64,000 bases of DNA from Pseudodesulfovibrio sp. S3 (GCF_004025585.1 NZ_QTZO01000012.1:26749-90748); one strand, 5' to 3'. Shown: positions 42,522 to 52,543, counted from the stretch's first letter. Notes: generated by a model not told the origin, from the letters alone. A program made the numbers and translations.

Positions 42522-43844
42522 ATGAAACAGCTTTCACTCCTCCTCGCTCTCGCCGCACTGCTCCTGGCAGCCGCTCCTGTCCATGCCGACCATCGGCGTA
42601 CCCCGGTGGTCATGGCTGTGGAAGCGGTCAGTCCGTCGGTGGTGAACATCACGGTGACCGTGAAATCCCAGGCAGGAGGACGTTCTCCCTTTGGCGATCC
42701 TTTTTTCGACCAGTTCTTCAAGGAATTTTACGGACAGCAGCAAAAGCAGACCCAGAGCCTGGGGTCCGGCGTCATCATCGACGGCGACAAGGCCCTGGTG
42801 CTGACCAACGCCCATGTGGTCTCATCGGGCGGCGACATCCTGGTCCGCCTCAATGACGGTCGGGAGTTCCGGGCCGAACTGGTCGGTTCGGATTCGGATT
42901 TTGACCTGGCCGTGCTCAAACTCACCAACGCTTCGGGCCTGCCCCAGGTCTCCATGGGCGATTCCGGCGACATCTACATCGGAGAGACCGTCATCGCCAT
43001 CGGCAACCCGTTCGGGTACTCCCATACCGTGACCACCGGCGTTGTTTCCGCCCTGAATCGGCCCATGAAGACCGACAAGGGCGCTTACGGGAGCTTCATC
43101 CAGACCGATGCGGCCATCAATCCCGGCAATTCCGGCGGCCCGCTTCTGAACATCAACGGTGAACTCATCGGCATCAACACCGCCATCCAGGCCCGGGCAG
43201 AGGGCATCGGGTTCGCCATTCCCATCAACAAGGCCAAGCACGTCATTGCCGAACTCCTCGACTCCGGCCATGTCGCGCCCATCTGGCTGGGCATGTTCGG
43301 TCAGGACATTGATCAGGCTGCGGCCCGGTATTTCAATCTCAAGAGCCTCAAGGGGATGCTCGTGAGCGAGGTCTATCCCGGAACCCCTGCTGCCGGGGCC
43401 GGTATCAAGCCCGGTGATATTGTCCTGTCCCTGAACGGGCAGACCGTGGACAACAAGACCGATTACCTGACCAGGCTGTACAGCATGACCAAGTCCGAAT
43501 CCCTGAATCTGGGCGTCCTGCACGACGGAAAGCAGTCCAGGCATTCCTTGCGGCCCCAGGTGCTGGACAAGGGCATGGCCCTGGATCTGGTCCGCACGCG
43601 CTGGGGTTTTGAACTGGCAGATCGTCCCAGTGGAACCGGCGCCGAGGTGACTCTGGTGGTGGCCGGCTCCGCCGCCGCCAAGCTCGGGTTGCAGCGCGGC
43701 GACATCATCCACCAGATCGGCAACCGCAGCCTGACGTCGGGCATTGACCTGCTCAACGCCTTTTTGCGCAACCGCATGCAGCAGACCGTCATGATGCGCG
43801 TCCAGCGTGGGCGCAACCTCTACACCGTCAGACTGACAATCTAG
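42522..43844 (+). CDS. Periplasmic serine protease, DegP/HtrA family
   Basis: A 440-residue exported protease. A signal peptide (about 1-22, ending VHADH) precedes the trypsin-like domain with the triad H98 (LTNAHVV), D128 (DSDFDLAVL) and S204 (PGNSGGPL). Two PDZ domains follow (about 255-345 and 350-435). The second PDZ is short and lacks the C-terminal extension of DegP, so it may be closer to DegS or DegQ in behaviour. It starts one base after htpX. Confidence 0.93.
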   Translation: MKQLSLLLALAALLLAAAPVHADHRRTPVVMAVEAVSPSVVNITVTVKSQAGGRSPFGDPFFDQFFKEFYGQQQKQTQSLGSGVIIDGDKALVLTNAHVVSSGGDILVRLNDGREFRAELVGSDSDFDLAVLKLTNASGLPQVSMGDSGDIYIGETVIAIGNPFGYSHTVTTGVVSALNRPMKTDKGAYGSFIQTDAAINPGNSGGPLLNINGELIGINTAIQARAEGIGFAIPINKAKHVIAELLDSGHVAPIWLGMFGQDIDQAAARYFNLKSLKGMLVSEVYPGTPAAGAGIKPGDIVLSLNGQTVDNKTDYLTRLYSMTKSESLNLGVLHDGKQSRHSLRPQVLDKGMALDLVRTRWGFELADRPSGTGAEVTLVVAGSAAAKLGLQRGDIIHQIGNRSLTSGIDLLNAFLRNRMQQTVMMRVQRGRNLYTVRLTI

Positions 43845-43926
43845 GAGCAGAGCCATCCGGGACCAACGACGATATTGGACCGACGCGTGTGCGGCCAAGA
43901 CCTTCACCACTCCGTTCAGGCTGGAT

Positions 43927-44493
43927 GTGTTTTCGCAATACGTCCCCAAGAATGCCCGTATCCTTGATTTCGGCTGCGGCTATGGCCGGACTTTGGCTGA
44001 GTTGAGCGCAGGCGGGTACACCGAGCTGACCGGCATCGATTTTTCCCCATCCCTGATCGAGCGAGGCCGGGCTGAGCATCCCGAGCTTGACCTGGCCGTC
44101 TACCCCGGCGGCCCGTTGCCCTATGAAGACAACGTCTTTGACGCGGCCATCATGCTCGGCGTGCTGACCTGCATGCCGGAAACCCGGGGCCAGGCCGAGG
44201 CCCTGCTTGAGCTCAAGCGCGTGCTCTGTCCCGGCGGTCTGCTCTACGTCAACGATTTTCTGCTCAACCGCGACAAGCGCAACCTCGACCGGTATCAGGA
44301 AGGCCAGGAGAAGCACGGCATCTACGGCATCTTCGACCTGCCGGACGGCGGCATAGTGCGTCATCACGACCGCAACCACATGGAGGCGCTCTTCTCCGGC
44401 TTCCACACTCTCCTCTTTGAAGAAACCGTGTACGAGACCATGCACGGGCATCATTCCCAGGGTTTCTATGCCATGGTGCGGATGCCGGGGTAG
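43927..44493 (+). CDS. Class I SAM-dependent methyltransferase
   Basis: A 188-residue methyltransferase from the GTG at 43927. Motif I is ILDFGCGYGRTLAE, the acidic ribose-binding residue is in LTGIDFSPSLIERG, and FDAAIMLGVLTCM is motif III. Coding-like sequence continues 24 codons upstream in the same frame (RRYWTDACAAKTFTTPFRLD, a pattern typical of such enzymes) back to an ATC at 43855, seven bases after GGAG. No ATG, GTG or TTG occurs in that stretch, so the true N-terminus is uncertain. Confidence 0.8.
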   Translation: MFSQYVPKNARILDFGCGYGRTLAELSAGGYTELTGIDFSPSLIERGRAEHPELDLAVYPGGPLPYEDNVFDAAIMLGVLTCMPETRGQAEALLELKRVLCPGGLLYVNDFLLNRDKRNLDRYQEGQEKHGIYGIFDLPDGGIVRHHDRNHMEALFSGFHTLLFEETVYETMHGHHSQGFYAMVRMPG

Positions 44494-44604
44494 GGGGCTT
44501 TCGATCGCAGGGCATGCGGTTTGGGGAGAGCTGCCGTTTGCGTTCGAGCGTCCAAGATGCTTTGGCAAAGTGAAGATATGCGATGATGTATGCTCAGGGC
44601 ATAA

Positions 44605-44642
44605 ATAAACCCGGCTGCTCCAAATGGAGCAGCCGGGTTTAT
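44605..44642. terminator. Bidirectional terminator
   Basis: Perfect 17-bp arms (ATAAACCCGGCTGCTCC and its complement) around AAAT, between the convergent methyltransferase and ppiD genes. The A/T outer ends provide a T run in both directions. Confidence 0.88.
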
Positions 44643-44661
44643 GTCGTTTATCTCAAGTCGT

Positions 44662-46563
44662 CTACTGCAACAGGTCGGGCCTGGCAATGTCGATCTCGGC
44701 GTTCTTGCTGAGGTCATCCATGAATGCAGCCAGGTTTTCCTGCTGGTAGTTCTTGTTTGCCTGTTCGATCCAGTATTCTTTCTGTTCCTTCCATGTCTCG
44801 TCAGAGGCAGGAATGTGTTCGTTCAGGCGTGCCGCGACAACGATGCCGCCGGACAGGGTGTAGACCAGTTCCATCCAGCTCGTGTCCTTGGCCTCGAACG
44901 CGGCCGTGGTCAGGGGGGTGCTCTGGCCCAGATTCGGTATGTTGCCCTGACGGTCAAAGGGTTCGGAGGTCTTGATGCGGGACGCGTAGGTCTTTGCTGC
45001 GGCAGCGCTGTCCGGACCGGTCAGGGCAGCCAGGATTTTCTCGGCCTCTTTTTCGGCCATTACAGCGCCTTTCTGGCCCTTGATGGTGTTGACGATGGTC
45101 GGTTTGACCAGGTCAAGTTCCATGAGGGTGGGCGGAGTGTCGGACACCTTTTCCACGAGCATGTAGCCGCCGTTGATGGCTGCCGGGGTCTGCTGGACAG
45201 CGCCCGGAGCCAGGGTCTCAATGGCATTGGCTGCGTCCGCGGTTAAACCAAAGGATTGGGCAAGGAACTGGGTGGGCATCGGCTCGGTGGTCACGGCCTT
45301 GAGGCCGACCTCGGCGGCGATTTCGTCGATGGTCATGCCGGAAACCAGACGGTCCATGGCCTGGTCGAGCAGTTCGGTGACTTTCTCGGAAGCCTTTTCC
45401 TGGGCGATCTGGGCCTTGAGCTCGTCCCTGGCATCTTCCAGGGTCTTGGCAGAGGCTTCCGTGCGATCCTCAACCTTGATGATGTGCCAGCCGAACTGGG
45501 TCTTGACCAGGCCGGAAATCTCGCCCTTGTTCAGGGCAAAGGCAACCTCTTCAAATTCGGGGACCATGGCGCCGCGTCCGAACACGCCGAGGTCGCCGCC
45601 GCGGGGTCCGCTGGGGCCTTCGGAATATTCGACGGCCAGGGCTGCGAAATCCTCACCGGCCTGGGCCTTCTTGAGCACTTTCTCTATCTTTTTCTTGGCG
45701 TTTTCCTTGACGGAATCCGGGTCGGAATCCTTGACCATCACCAGGATGTGGCGGGCATGGACCTGTTCCGGTTGTTGCAGGGATGCCTGGTTGGCTGCGT
45801 AGTAGGCTGCGATCTCCTCATCCGTCACGTTCTGGTATTCGGCCAGGGCGGCGGGAGTGAAGGGAATGTATCGCAGGGTGACTCGGGCCGGAATCATGAA
45901 CCGGTCTTCGTTGGCCTGGAAATAGGCGGCCACTTCATCGTCACTGACGGTAATTTCGTTGCGGAAGTCGGCGGGGGTGATTTCGATGTAGTCGATACGA
46001 ACCTGTTCGCCGACCCAATCAAAGATATGGCGGGCCTGTTCGGGAGAAACCTGGGCAGAGGCGGTCGCGGCCATTTTGACCTTCTCGATGGTCAGTTCCT
46101 GCTTGTAGTCGGCCTCGAACTGGGCCGGGGTCATGTGGATCTGCTTGAGGACAGCCTGGTAGACGTTCTTGTCGAACGCACCGTTGTCGTTCTTGAACAT
46201 GGGCTGGGCCGCAATGCCAGCGAAGACTTCCTTGTCCGAGGCGGCAATGCCGAGCTTGGCGGCTTCGGCCAGAAGCAACTTCTGGCTGATCAGTTCGCCT
46301 ATGACCATCTGCTTGAATTGCGGCGTCTTGAGCTGGGCCTGGGAGACGTTCGGGTTGGAGCGCCCAATGGACTCGACCATGCGCTGGTAAGCCTGGTCGA
46401 ATTCCGCTCGGGTGACGATCTGATCATTCACCGAAACCAGGACCGGGTCTCCCGTGTTGCTCAGTCCTGACATGCCGAAGGCAAAGACAAAGACGACGAT
46501 GATGACGGCAAAAAGAATCTTGACGATCCAGCCGGACGCGTTTTCACGCATTATCTCTAACAT
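44662..46563 (-). CDS. ppiD: Membrane-anchored peptidyl-prolyl isomerase PpiD/SurA-like
   Basis: A 633-residue periplasmic chaperone. One N-terminal membrane anchor (about 12-33), a SurA-type N-domain (about 40-190), then a parvulin rotamase domain (about 263-370) marked by [31 protein letters not shown] and [13 protein letters not shown]-terminal helical domain follows, with a second parvulin-like segment. It assists folding of exported proteins. Sits downstream of the aconitase gene region but is separately transcribed. Confidence 0.93.
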   Translation of the reverse strand: MLEIMRENASGWIVKILFAVIIVVFVFAFGMSGLSNTGDPVLVSVNDQIVTRAEFDQAYQRMVESIGRSNPNVSQAQLKTPQFKQMVIGELISQKLLLAEAAKLGIAASDKEVFAGIAAQPMFKNDNGAFDKNVYQAVLKQIHMTPAQFEADYKQELTIEKVKMAATASAQVSPEQARHIFDWVGEQVRIDYIEITPADFRNEITVSDDEVAAYFQANEDRFMIPARVTLRYIPFTPAALAEYQNVTDEEIAAYYAANQASLQQPEQVHARHILVMVKDSDPDSVKENAKKKIEKVLKKAQAGEDFAALAVEYSEGPSGPRGGDLGVFGRGAMVPEFEEVAFALNKGEISGLVKTQFGWHIIKVEDRTEASAKTLEDARDELKAQIAQEKASEKVTELLDQAMDRLVSGMTIDEIAAEVGLKAVTTEPMPTQFLAQSFGLTADAANAIETLAPGAVQQTPAAINGGYMLVEKVSDTPPTLMELDLVKPTIVNTIKGQKGAVMAEKEAEKILAALTGPDSAAAAKTYASRIKTSEPFDRQGNIPNLGQSTPLTTAAFEAKDTSWMELVYTLSGGIVVAARLNEHIPASDETWKEQKEYWIEQANKNYQQENLAAFMDDLSKNAEIDIARPDLLQ

Positions 46564-46629
46564 TTCTGCTCCGATAGCTGTATTGGACAGGCTGCCTTCC
46601 CTTTGTGGAGAGGCAACACCATGCCTGTG

Positions 46630-48552
46630 TTACTCTTGGCCTTGCCTGACGGCGTTAAGGAGGCCACCTGCCTGGATAATCTCCAGTTCCTTTTTGGTCA
46701 AATCATTTATGACCGGGATGGCTACGCCAGCGCCGGTGAGAATGTCGACAGTGCCGCCGGGAGTGATGTCCCCTGCAGGGATGGTCAGGTCGGCCCCTTC
46801 GGACAGCTTGTCGTAGTCGGCCGGATTCACCAGCAGCAGCGGCAGGATGCCGAAGTTGACCAGATTGGCCCGGTGGATGCGGGCCAGGGATTTGACGATC
46901 ACTGCCTTGACGCCGAGGTGGCGCGGGCCGAGGGCCGCGTGTTCGCGGCTGGAGCCCTGGCCGTAGTTCTCGCCGCCCAGGATGACGCCTTTGCCGTGTT
47001 CCGTCATCCGGCCCACGAACCCCTCGTCCACGCGGCTGAAGATGTACTGGCTGATGGCCGGGATGTTGGAGCGCAGGGCCGTGATCTGGGCGCCGGCGGG
47101 CAGGATGTGGTCGGTGGTGATGTTGTCCCCCACCTTGAGCAGCACCTTGGCCTCGACGGTCTTGGGCAGGGCGTCGAAATCTTCCAGGGCCACGATATTG
47201 GGTCCGCGCAGGACTTCAACAGCCCCGGCATCTTTGGTCGGAAAGACGAACAGGTCGCGAATGGAAGGCACTTCCTCGGGCAAATGCACGCGCTCCGGAG
47301 CCGGACCCCATGTGGCGGGATCGGTGAACTCGCCGTCAAGGGCGAGACGGGCAGCGGTCTGGGCCGAGGCCAGATAGACCTGGCCGTCCTGGGTGCCGGA
47401 CCGGCCTTCGAAATTGCGGTTGAAGGTGCGTACCGAAACACCGGCCGAGACCGGGGAGCCGCCCATGCCGATGCACGGGCCGCAGGAACATTCGAGCAGG
47501 CGCGCGCCCGCATCCAGCAGGGGCTCGATCAGCCCTTCGCGGGCCAGCATCTTGAGCACCTGCTTGGAGCCGGGGGAAATGAGCAGGTCGGTTTCGGGCG
47601 GGGTCTTTTTCCCGGACAGAATCTGGGCGGTGTTCTTCATGTCCGAGTAAGAGGAGTTGGTGCAGGAGCCGATGGCGCACTGATCGATCTTCTTGCCCGC
47701 CAGGTCCTTGACCTTGCACACCTGGTCCGGCATGTGCGGCTGGGCCACCATGGGCTCCAGCTCGGACAGGTTGATGGTGATGACGTCGTCGTATTCGGCA
47801 TCGGCGTCGGCCACCAGTTCGGTCCAGTCGTCCGCACGGCCCATCTTGGCCAGGAAATCCCTGGTCCGTTCATCGGACGGGAAAATGGAGGTGGTGGCGC
47901 CCAGTTCGGCACCCATGTTGGTGATGGTGGCGCGGTCCGGCACCGAGAGTGCTGCCACGCCGGGACCGGCGTATTCGAAGACCTTGCCCACGCCGCCCTT
48001 GACGGTCAGTCGGCGCAGCAGTTCCAGGATGACATCCTTGCCCTGGGCCCATCCGGTCAGTTCACCGGTCAGCTCCACCTTGACCACTTGGGGCATGGGA
48101 ATGAAGTAGGCTTCTCCGGCCATGGCCAGCGCCACGGACAGGCCGCCCGCGCCCATGGCCATGGACCCGATGCCGCCTGCAGTGGGCGTGTGGGAGTCCG
48201 AGCCGATCAGGGTTGCGCCGGGCTTGGCGAAGTTCTCCAGATGCAGTTGGTGGCAGATGCCGGTTCCGGCAGGGGAAAAGACTGCGCCGGATTTGGCGGC
48301 CACGGTGCGGAGATAGCGGTGATCGTCGGGGTTGCGAAAACCCATCTGCAACGTGTTGTGGTCCACGTAGCTGACGGACAGGTCCGTGCGCACCCGGCCT
48401 ATGCCGATGGCTTCGAACTGCAGCCAGGCCATGGTGCCGGTGGCGTCCTGTGTCAGGGTCTGGTCGATGCGCAGCCCCACCTCTTTGCCGGGAACCATTT
48501 CGCCGGAAACGAGGTGCTTTTCAATGATCTTTCGGGTGATGTTCTTGCCCAT
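46630..48552 (-). CDS. Aconitate hydratase
   Basis: A 640-residue aconitase of the short type. The three cluster cysteines are in GSCTNSS and ECSCGPCIGMG. The substrate site includes GSDSHTPTAGGIG, and the swivel domain near the C-terminus has YGQGSSREHAALGPRHLG. It interconverts citrate and isocitrate. It is well shorter than the 890-residue AcnA and lacks its extra linkers, as is usual in delta-proteobacteria. Confidence 0.93.
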   Translation of the reverse strand: MGKNITRKIIEKHLVSGEMVPGKEVGLRIDQTLTQDATGTMAWLQFEAIGIGRVRTDLSVSYVDHNTLQMGFRNPDDHRYLRTVAAKSGAVFSPAGTGICHQLHLENFAKPGATLIGSDSHTPTAGGIGSMAMGAGGLSVALAMAGEAYFIPMPQVVKVELTGELTGWAQGKDVILELLRRLTVKGGVGKVFEYAGPGVAALSVPDRATITNMGAELGATTSIFPSDERTRDFLAKMGRADDWTELVADADAEYDDVITINLSELEPMVAQPHMPDQVCKVKDLAGKKIDQCAIGSCTNSSYSDMKNTAQILSGKKTPPETDLLISPGSKQVLKMLAREGLIEPLLDAGARLLECSCGPCIGMGGSPVSAGVSVRTFNRNFEGRSGTQDGQVYLASAQTAARLALDGEFTDPATWGPAPERVHLPEEVPSIRDLFVFPTKDAGAVEVLRGPNIVALEDFDALPKTVEAKVLLKVGDNITTDHILPAGAQITALRSNIPAISQYIFSRVDEGFVGRMTEHGKGVILGGENYGQGSSREHAALGPRHLGVKAVIVKSLARIHRANLVNFGILPLLLVNPADYDKLSEGADLTIPAGDITPGGTVDILTGAGVAIPVINDLTKKELEIIQAGGLLNAVRQGQE

Positions 48553-48691
48553 GCTTTCTCCTCAAATACGCAATAGGGTCTCTCTCAAAACCGCCTGTGC
48601 GGATGGAACCGTCCGGGTCTCTCAACTCCCGGTCACGCATGTTCCAGGCGGGGGAATTCCTCTTCCTACAAGGTGTCCGTCCTGTTTCGGA

Positions 48692-48997
48692 TCAGAACAG
48701 GAAACCGTTTTTGATACCGTCGGCAGTATCCAGTTCGGCAATACCGAGGTTGATCCGGTTGATCTTGTTGGTGCGGAATTTGATTTCCACATCCAACCGC
48801 AGTTTGTCCTGCTGCAACCGGAAGATTTCCTCGTGATGGTAGATGCCGTTCTTGGGGTCTTCGGCTTCCATGAGCTGGCGTACCGCCAGCTTGGTCTTGT
48901 CGCGTTCCAGGGTCAAGGCTGCAGCCTCCGCCTCCAGGGTGGGGACGTCGTTACTGAGCCGTGTCTTATCGGATTTTGATTCTTTTGCGTGAGTCAT
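48692..48997 (-). CDS. Small coiled-coil protein, unknown
   Basis: A 101-residue helical protein with charged heptads (TLEAEAAALTLERDKTKLAVRQ) and a C-terminal hydrophobic end KNGFLF. Its start overlaps the end of the upstream EPSP-synthase-like gene by 32 bases. No family recognised. The overlap implies translational coupling. Confidence 0.6.
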   Translation of the reverse strand: MTHAKESKSDKTRLSNDVPTLEAEAAALTLERDKTKLAVRQLMEAEDPKNGIYHHEEIFRLQQDKLRLDVEIKFRTNKINRINLGIAELDTADGIKNGFLF

Positions 48998-50852
48998 CTT
49001 TTATCTCTCTTACCGGCTTGGGTTTCATCACGCCGGTGGGCAGGGAGTTGTAGAAGTTCCAGAATTCGGGCCAGGTTGCAGTCACCTCGCCATGGTTTTC
49101 CAGCACGATGCCGCCAGGCACGGAGTAGGCGGCAAGGGCGCACCCCATGGACCAGATCGGGTCCGGGCTGAACCATGTGCCGTCCCACTGGAAGGTGCCT
49201 GCCTTGAGCTCGATCACGTCGTCCGCCAATTCGTAGCTTGCGCCCAGGCGGTCGAGCAGCTCCACGGCCACGTCGTTGTCCGCGCCGGAAATCCGGGCGT
49301 TGCCGATCTTCAGGGCCAGGGCCAGGGCCAGGGGCATGAAGTCCGGGGAGTTGCCCAGGGTGATGTCGGCGGATTCAGGCAGTTCGCCTTCCATGGTGGC
49401 AAAGACGTTCTCTGTGGCCACGTCGACCCTGAGGCCGAGCGCCTTGAGCTGTGCGAGTACGCGGTCCGCCTGGTCGTTTTTGGGCCAGGAACCTTCGATG
49501 TTGATGCTGCCGCCGCTTAAAATCGGCAGGGCCATGAGCAGGGAGTTCAGGCGCACGGACAGGGGCAGTCTCGGATTGTGGTCCATGGTCGGGACACCGT
49601 CGGATACCGTGACCGAATCCTTTTCCAGCTTGGCGGTGATGCCGCAGGCGGTGAGCACTTCGACGGCTTCGGCCACCCTGTCGCGGGCATCGCTGGTCAA
49701 TCCCTGTATGGTCAATCCGCCGGGGAAGGACCAGGCCGCCAGGGTCAGGGCGGCTGCAAAGTCCGGGTCCAGGGAGCCGGGCAGGGTCACGGCTTCGTCC
49801 ATGAATCCGCCGCATTCGAGCCGGACGGGCAGGCCGGGGTTGTTCGGGTTCATGGGTACCAGGCGTGCGCCCAGGGAAGGCAGCACCTTGTTCAGGGCGG
49901 AGGCGTCGAGAAGTTGCAGGGCCGGTTTGCCGGTAAACTTGCAGCGGCCCGCATGGCCCAGGGCCAGACAGAGCAGCATGTAGAAGTTGAAGGGATCTTC
50001 ACCCACGAAAGCCATGTTGCCTTCGAATTCCAGGGTCTTGCCACCTTCATTCCTGATCCAGTCGTCGTCCCAGGTGATGGGCGCGCCCACCTGCTTCAGG
50101 GCCTTGGCCAGGTCCTTGTTCGGGGCGTTCATGGTCACCGGGGCCAGTTTTATCTGCGTGCCGGAACTGGCGGCCATGGCCAGCATCATGCGGGTGTAGC
50201 GGAAGGACCGGGGACCGGCGATGCCGGCCTTGATGTGATCCACGCGCGGGGCGAGCTTGTAGCCTTCGCCTTCGAATTTCTGGCGAATGTCGGCCAGGGA
50301 GAACTGGTTGAGCAGTGTGAAGAGCTGCTTGGAGAGTTTGGCGTCCAGGCCGGCATCTCCGGCCATCTGGTCAAAGGAGCCGCGCAGCAATTTCTCCAGC
50401 TTGGGATCGACCAGGGATTTCTGGCGGGATTTGCGCCATGCGCCTTCCTTGCGGATGAGGAACGCCCGCTTTTCCAGCAGGCCCAGAATCTGGCCGTCGA
50501 TGTCGGAAATATCGGTATAGCGGTGCCCGGCAACCAAGTCGGACTTGCCCGGGGCGTCTTCATCCTGGACAGGCCTTTCGGGTTTGCGTCCGAAGAAGTC
50601 GCGGCCGTCACGGTTGCCGCCACGCTTTTCGAATTTGCGCGGTCCACGGCTGTCTTCGCGTTGCGGGCGGTTCGGTCTGTCGCTGTTTCGGGAGGTGTCG
50701 CGGCTGTCGTCGCGGCGGGGACGGCTCGGTCCGTCGCTGCTTCGGGAGGTGTCACGATTGCTGTCGCGCGGAGGGCGACCGGAGTCGCGGGTATCTTTGC
50801 GCGGGCGGTCCGAGGAGGGACCACTGCTGTCGTCTTTGCGGATCTTGATCAT
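48966..50852 (-). CDS. Chorismate-mutase-like/EPSP-synthase-like fusion with charged N-terminus
   Basis: A 628-residue protein in three parts. Residues 1-90 are a disordered, repeated Arg/Asp/Ser/Pro region (units like RDDSRDTSRNSDRP). Residues about 110-195 resemble a chorismate mutase helix bundle (ISDIDGQILGLLEKRAFLI). Residues about 215-610 have the repeated beta-alpha layout of EPSP synthase. Catalytic landmarks are altered: the phosphate-binding NAGTALRP equivalent reads GEDPFNFYMLLCL, and SSQF is DPDF. It could be a divergent AroA of the aromatic pathway, as annotated in other Desulfovibrio, or a non-catalytic relative. The unusual tail is visible directly. Confidence 0.65.
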   Translation of the reverse strand: MIKIRKDDSSGPSSDRPRKDTRDSGRPPRDSNRDTSRSSDGPSRPRRDDSRDTSRNSDRPNRPQREDSRGPRKFEKRGGNRDGRDFFGRKPERPVQDEDAPGKSDLVAGHRYTDISDIDGQILGLLEKRAFLIRKEGAWRKSRQKSLVDPKLEKLLRGSFDQMAGDAGLDAKLSKQLFTLLNQFSLADIRQKFEGEGYKLAPRVDHIKAGIAGPRSFRYTRMMLAMAASSGTQIKLAPVTMNAPNKDLAKALKQVGAPITWDDDWIRNEGGKTLEFEGNMAFVGEDPFNFYMLLCLALGHAGRCKFTGKPALQLLDASALNKVLPSLGARLVPMNPNNPGLPVRLECGGFMDEAVTLPGSLDPDFAAALTLAAWSFPGGLTIQGLTSDARDRVAEAVEVLTACGITAKLEKDSVTVSDGVPTMDHNPRLPLSVRLNSLLMALPILSGGSINIEGSWPKNDQADRVLAQLKALGLRVDVATENVFATMEGELPESADITLGNSPDFMPLALALALKIGNARISGADNDVAVELLDRLGASYELADDVIELKAGTFQWDGTWFSPDPIWSMGCALAAYSVPGGIVLENHGEVTATWPEFWNFYNSLPTGVMKPKPVREIKDDSRKRIKIR

Positions 50853-51156
50853 AGTCTTTCCGTCTTCCTTATAAATGATATGGTTCCCCGTAAAAACAGG
50901 GAAAGGCTTCTCTAGCCCGAAAGAGCGCGATATGCAAGCACTGGGTATCTGTCGTCTGTGGCGGTTTTTTGCTGCGAATCACTTAGCATGTCGGGACTGG
51001 ACAAGTTCCGCCGGAAGATGCAGATTATACAGAAGCGTGTTGCTGGATCGAACAGTGGTCGGACCACCTGCTCGGACAGAGGCATGGCCCATGAAATTTG
51101 ATTCCTTACGGACACATCCGTGAAACCAACCTCTTGAAATAGAATGGAGGATCACA
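50853..51156. other. Divergent intergenic region
   Basis: About 300 bases between the EPSP-synthase-like gene (minus) and the glycine-zipper lipoprotein gene (plus). It contains a 13-bp palindrome GTGGTC-G-GACCAC at 51055-51067, 90 bases before the lipoprotein start, which is a possible operator. No gene is supported. Confidence 0.4.
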
Positions 51157-51594
51157 ATGAAAAAGATTTTGATTGCAGCATTGTTGGTGTGTTTTCTCGC
51201 CGCCGGATACGGTTGTGCGGGTAAGGCCCAGCAGAGTGCGACGGTCGGCGGCCTGGCCGGAGCAACCATCGGTGCCCTGACTTTCAACAACAAACTGCTC
51301 GGTGCAGCCGTTGGTGCCGGTGTCGGCGTACTCATGGGCTACATCGTGGGCAACGAATGGGAAAAGCACGACGAACAGCAGGTTCAGAAGACCCTTGAAA
51401 CCGGCAAGTCCAACCAGTCGACCGCCTGGACCAACCCGGACACCGGAGCCAACTATTCCGCCACGCCCAGCCCTCCCTACATGGAAGAGAACAAGGTCTA
51501 CCGGGATGTGGTCATCAAGGACGAGAAGGACGGCGAATCCATCATGGCCAAGGCTTGGCGTGACGACAAGGGCGTCTGGCATCTCAAGCAATAG
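51157..51594 (+). CDS. Glycine-zipper lipoprotein (17-kDa antigen/SlyB-like)
   Basis: A 145-residue outer-membrane-type lipoprotein. Signal MKKILIAALLVCFLAA ends at the lipobox AGYGC (C20). Residues about 30-65 are a glycine zipper (VGGLAGATIGAL, LLGAAVGAGVGVLMGYIVG). The C-terminal 70 residues form a soluble beta-rich domain ending WHLKQ, typical of the 17-kDa surface antigen family. The ribosome site is GGAGGATCACA. Likely envelope-structural. Confidence 0.85.
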   Translation: MKKILIAALLVCFLAAGYGCAGKAQQSATVGGLAGATIGALTFNNKLLGAAVGAGVGVLMGYIVGNEWEKHDEQQVQKTLETGKSNQSTAWTNPDTGANYSATPSPPYMEENKVYRDVVIKDEKDGESIMAKAWRDDKGVWHLKQ

Positions 51595-51635
51595 TTTTGC
51601 CTGAACGAACAGTCCTTTCGTTTTACTGTCTCTAC

Positions 51636-51675
51636 AAGGGGAGCCGCGATTTACATTGGCGGCTCCCCTTTTTTT
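51636..51675. terminator. Bidirectional terminator after the lipoprotein
   Basis: AAGGGGAGCCGC and GCGGCTCCCCTT, 12-bp arms, followed on the plus strand by TTTTTTT. It also lies at the end of the convergent EamA gene. Confidence 0.88.
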
Positions 51676-51700
51676 GCGAGCGGCGAAAATAAAGCGGTTT

Positions 51701-52543
51701 CTACAGAGCAGGGGGCCGCCGGAGCGCACCGAGTACGCCCCGCAGGGTCACGGCCCCGATGACGGTCACGCCGCCGGCAACGGCCCACAGACCGGGGAAT
51801 TCTCCGTAGCCCACGGCCACGAAAATCGGGTTGAAGATCGGCTCCAGCATCATGATGAGGATGGCCTCGAGCGCACCGAGCCGCTTGATGGCCCAGGTAT
51901 ACAGGACGAGCGAAACGCCCTGTTGCAGGATCCCGAGATAGAGCAATCCCATCCAGCTTTCGGCTGAAGGCAGCGCATCGAACATGAACGGCAGGCCGCA
52001 CAGGGCGGTCAGGACATGCCCCATGATGACCGATTCCACGGGGGATGCGTCTTTTTGCGCCCGCATGCACAGGGTAAAGACGGCATAGGACAGGCCCGTG
52101 CCCATGGCGATGATATTGCCCCAAAGGCCGGAGGGTGAGAGCCTGTCCAGGAAGAAAAGGGTCATGCCGCCCACGGTCACCCCGATGAACACCCAGTCGC
52201 TTTTGCGCGTCTTTTCCTTGAGCAGCCACGGCGCGAGCAGGGCCACATAGACCGGCGCGGTATAGGCCAGCAGGATGGCATTGGCCGAAGTGGTCAGCTT
52301 GGTGGCCACCACATTGGTGATGAGCAGCCCGGCATACCCAATGGCCGCCCCCCACTGGATGGGCGAAAAGCAAAAATGCAGCCGCTTGCGGAAAAGCACA
52401 GCCAGGGTAAGGGCTGCCAATCCGCTGCGAACCCCGGTAATGGCCATGGGGTTCCACTCGATAAGCTTGATGGCCAGCCCCCCGGAACTCCAGATGAGTG
52501 CTGTGGCCGCCATGAGCAATATGGCTTTGGTCTTGTCGGTCAT
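51701..52543 (-). CDS. DMT-superfamily permease (EamA domains)
   Basis: A 280-residue, ten-helix transporter. First-repeat landmarks are TALIWSSGGLAIKLIEWNP and PWLLKEKTRKSDW; the second repeat contains EPIFNPIFVAVGYGEFP. ATG 52543 chosen over an earlier in-frame start because it begins at MTDKTKAILLM. Substrate unknown. The upstream region is a palindromic element. Confidence 0.88.
   Translation of the reverse strand: MTDKTKAILLMAATALIWSSGGLAIKLIEWNPMAITGVRSGLAALTLAVLFRKRLHFCFSPIQWGAAIGYAGLLITNVVATKLTTSANAILLAYTAPVYVALLAPWLLKEKTRKSDWVFIGVTVGGMTLFFLDRLSPSGLWGNIIAMGTGLSYAVFTLCMRAQKDASPVESVIMGHVLTALCGLPFMFDALPSAESWMGLLYLGILQQGVSLVLYTWAIKRLGALEAILIMMLEPIFNPIFVAVGYGEFPGLWAVAGGVTVIGAVTLRGVLGALRRPPAL

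Noticed and set aside
46603..48576. A 657-codon plus-strand frame opposite the aconitase gene
   Set aside because: The minus strand encodes intact aconitase cluster motifs, whereas the plus translation has no recognisable domain.
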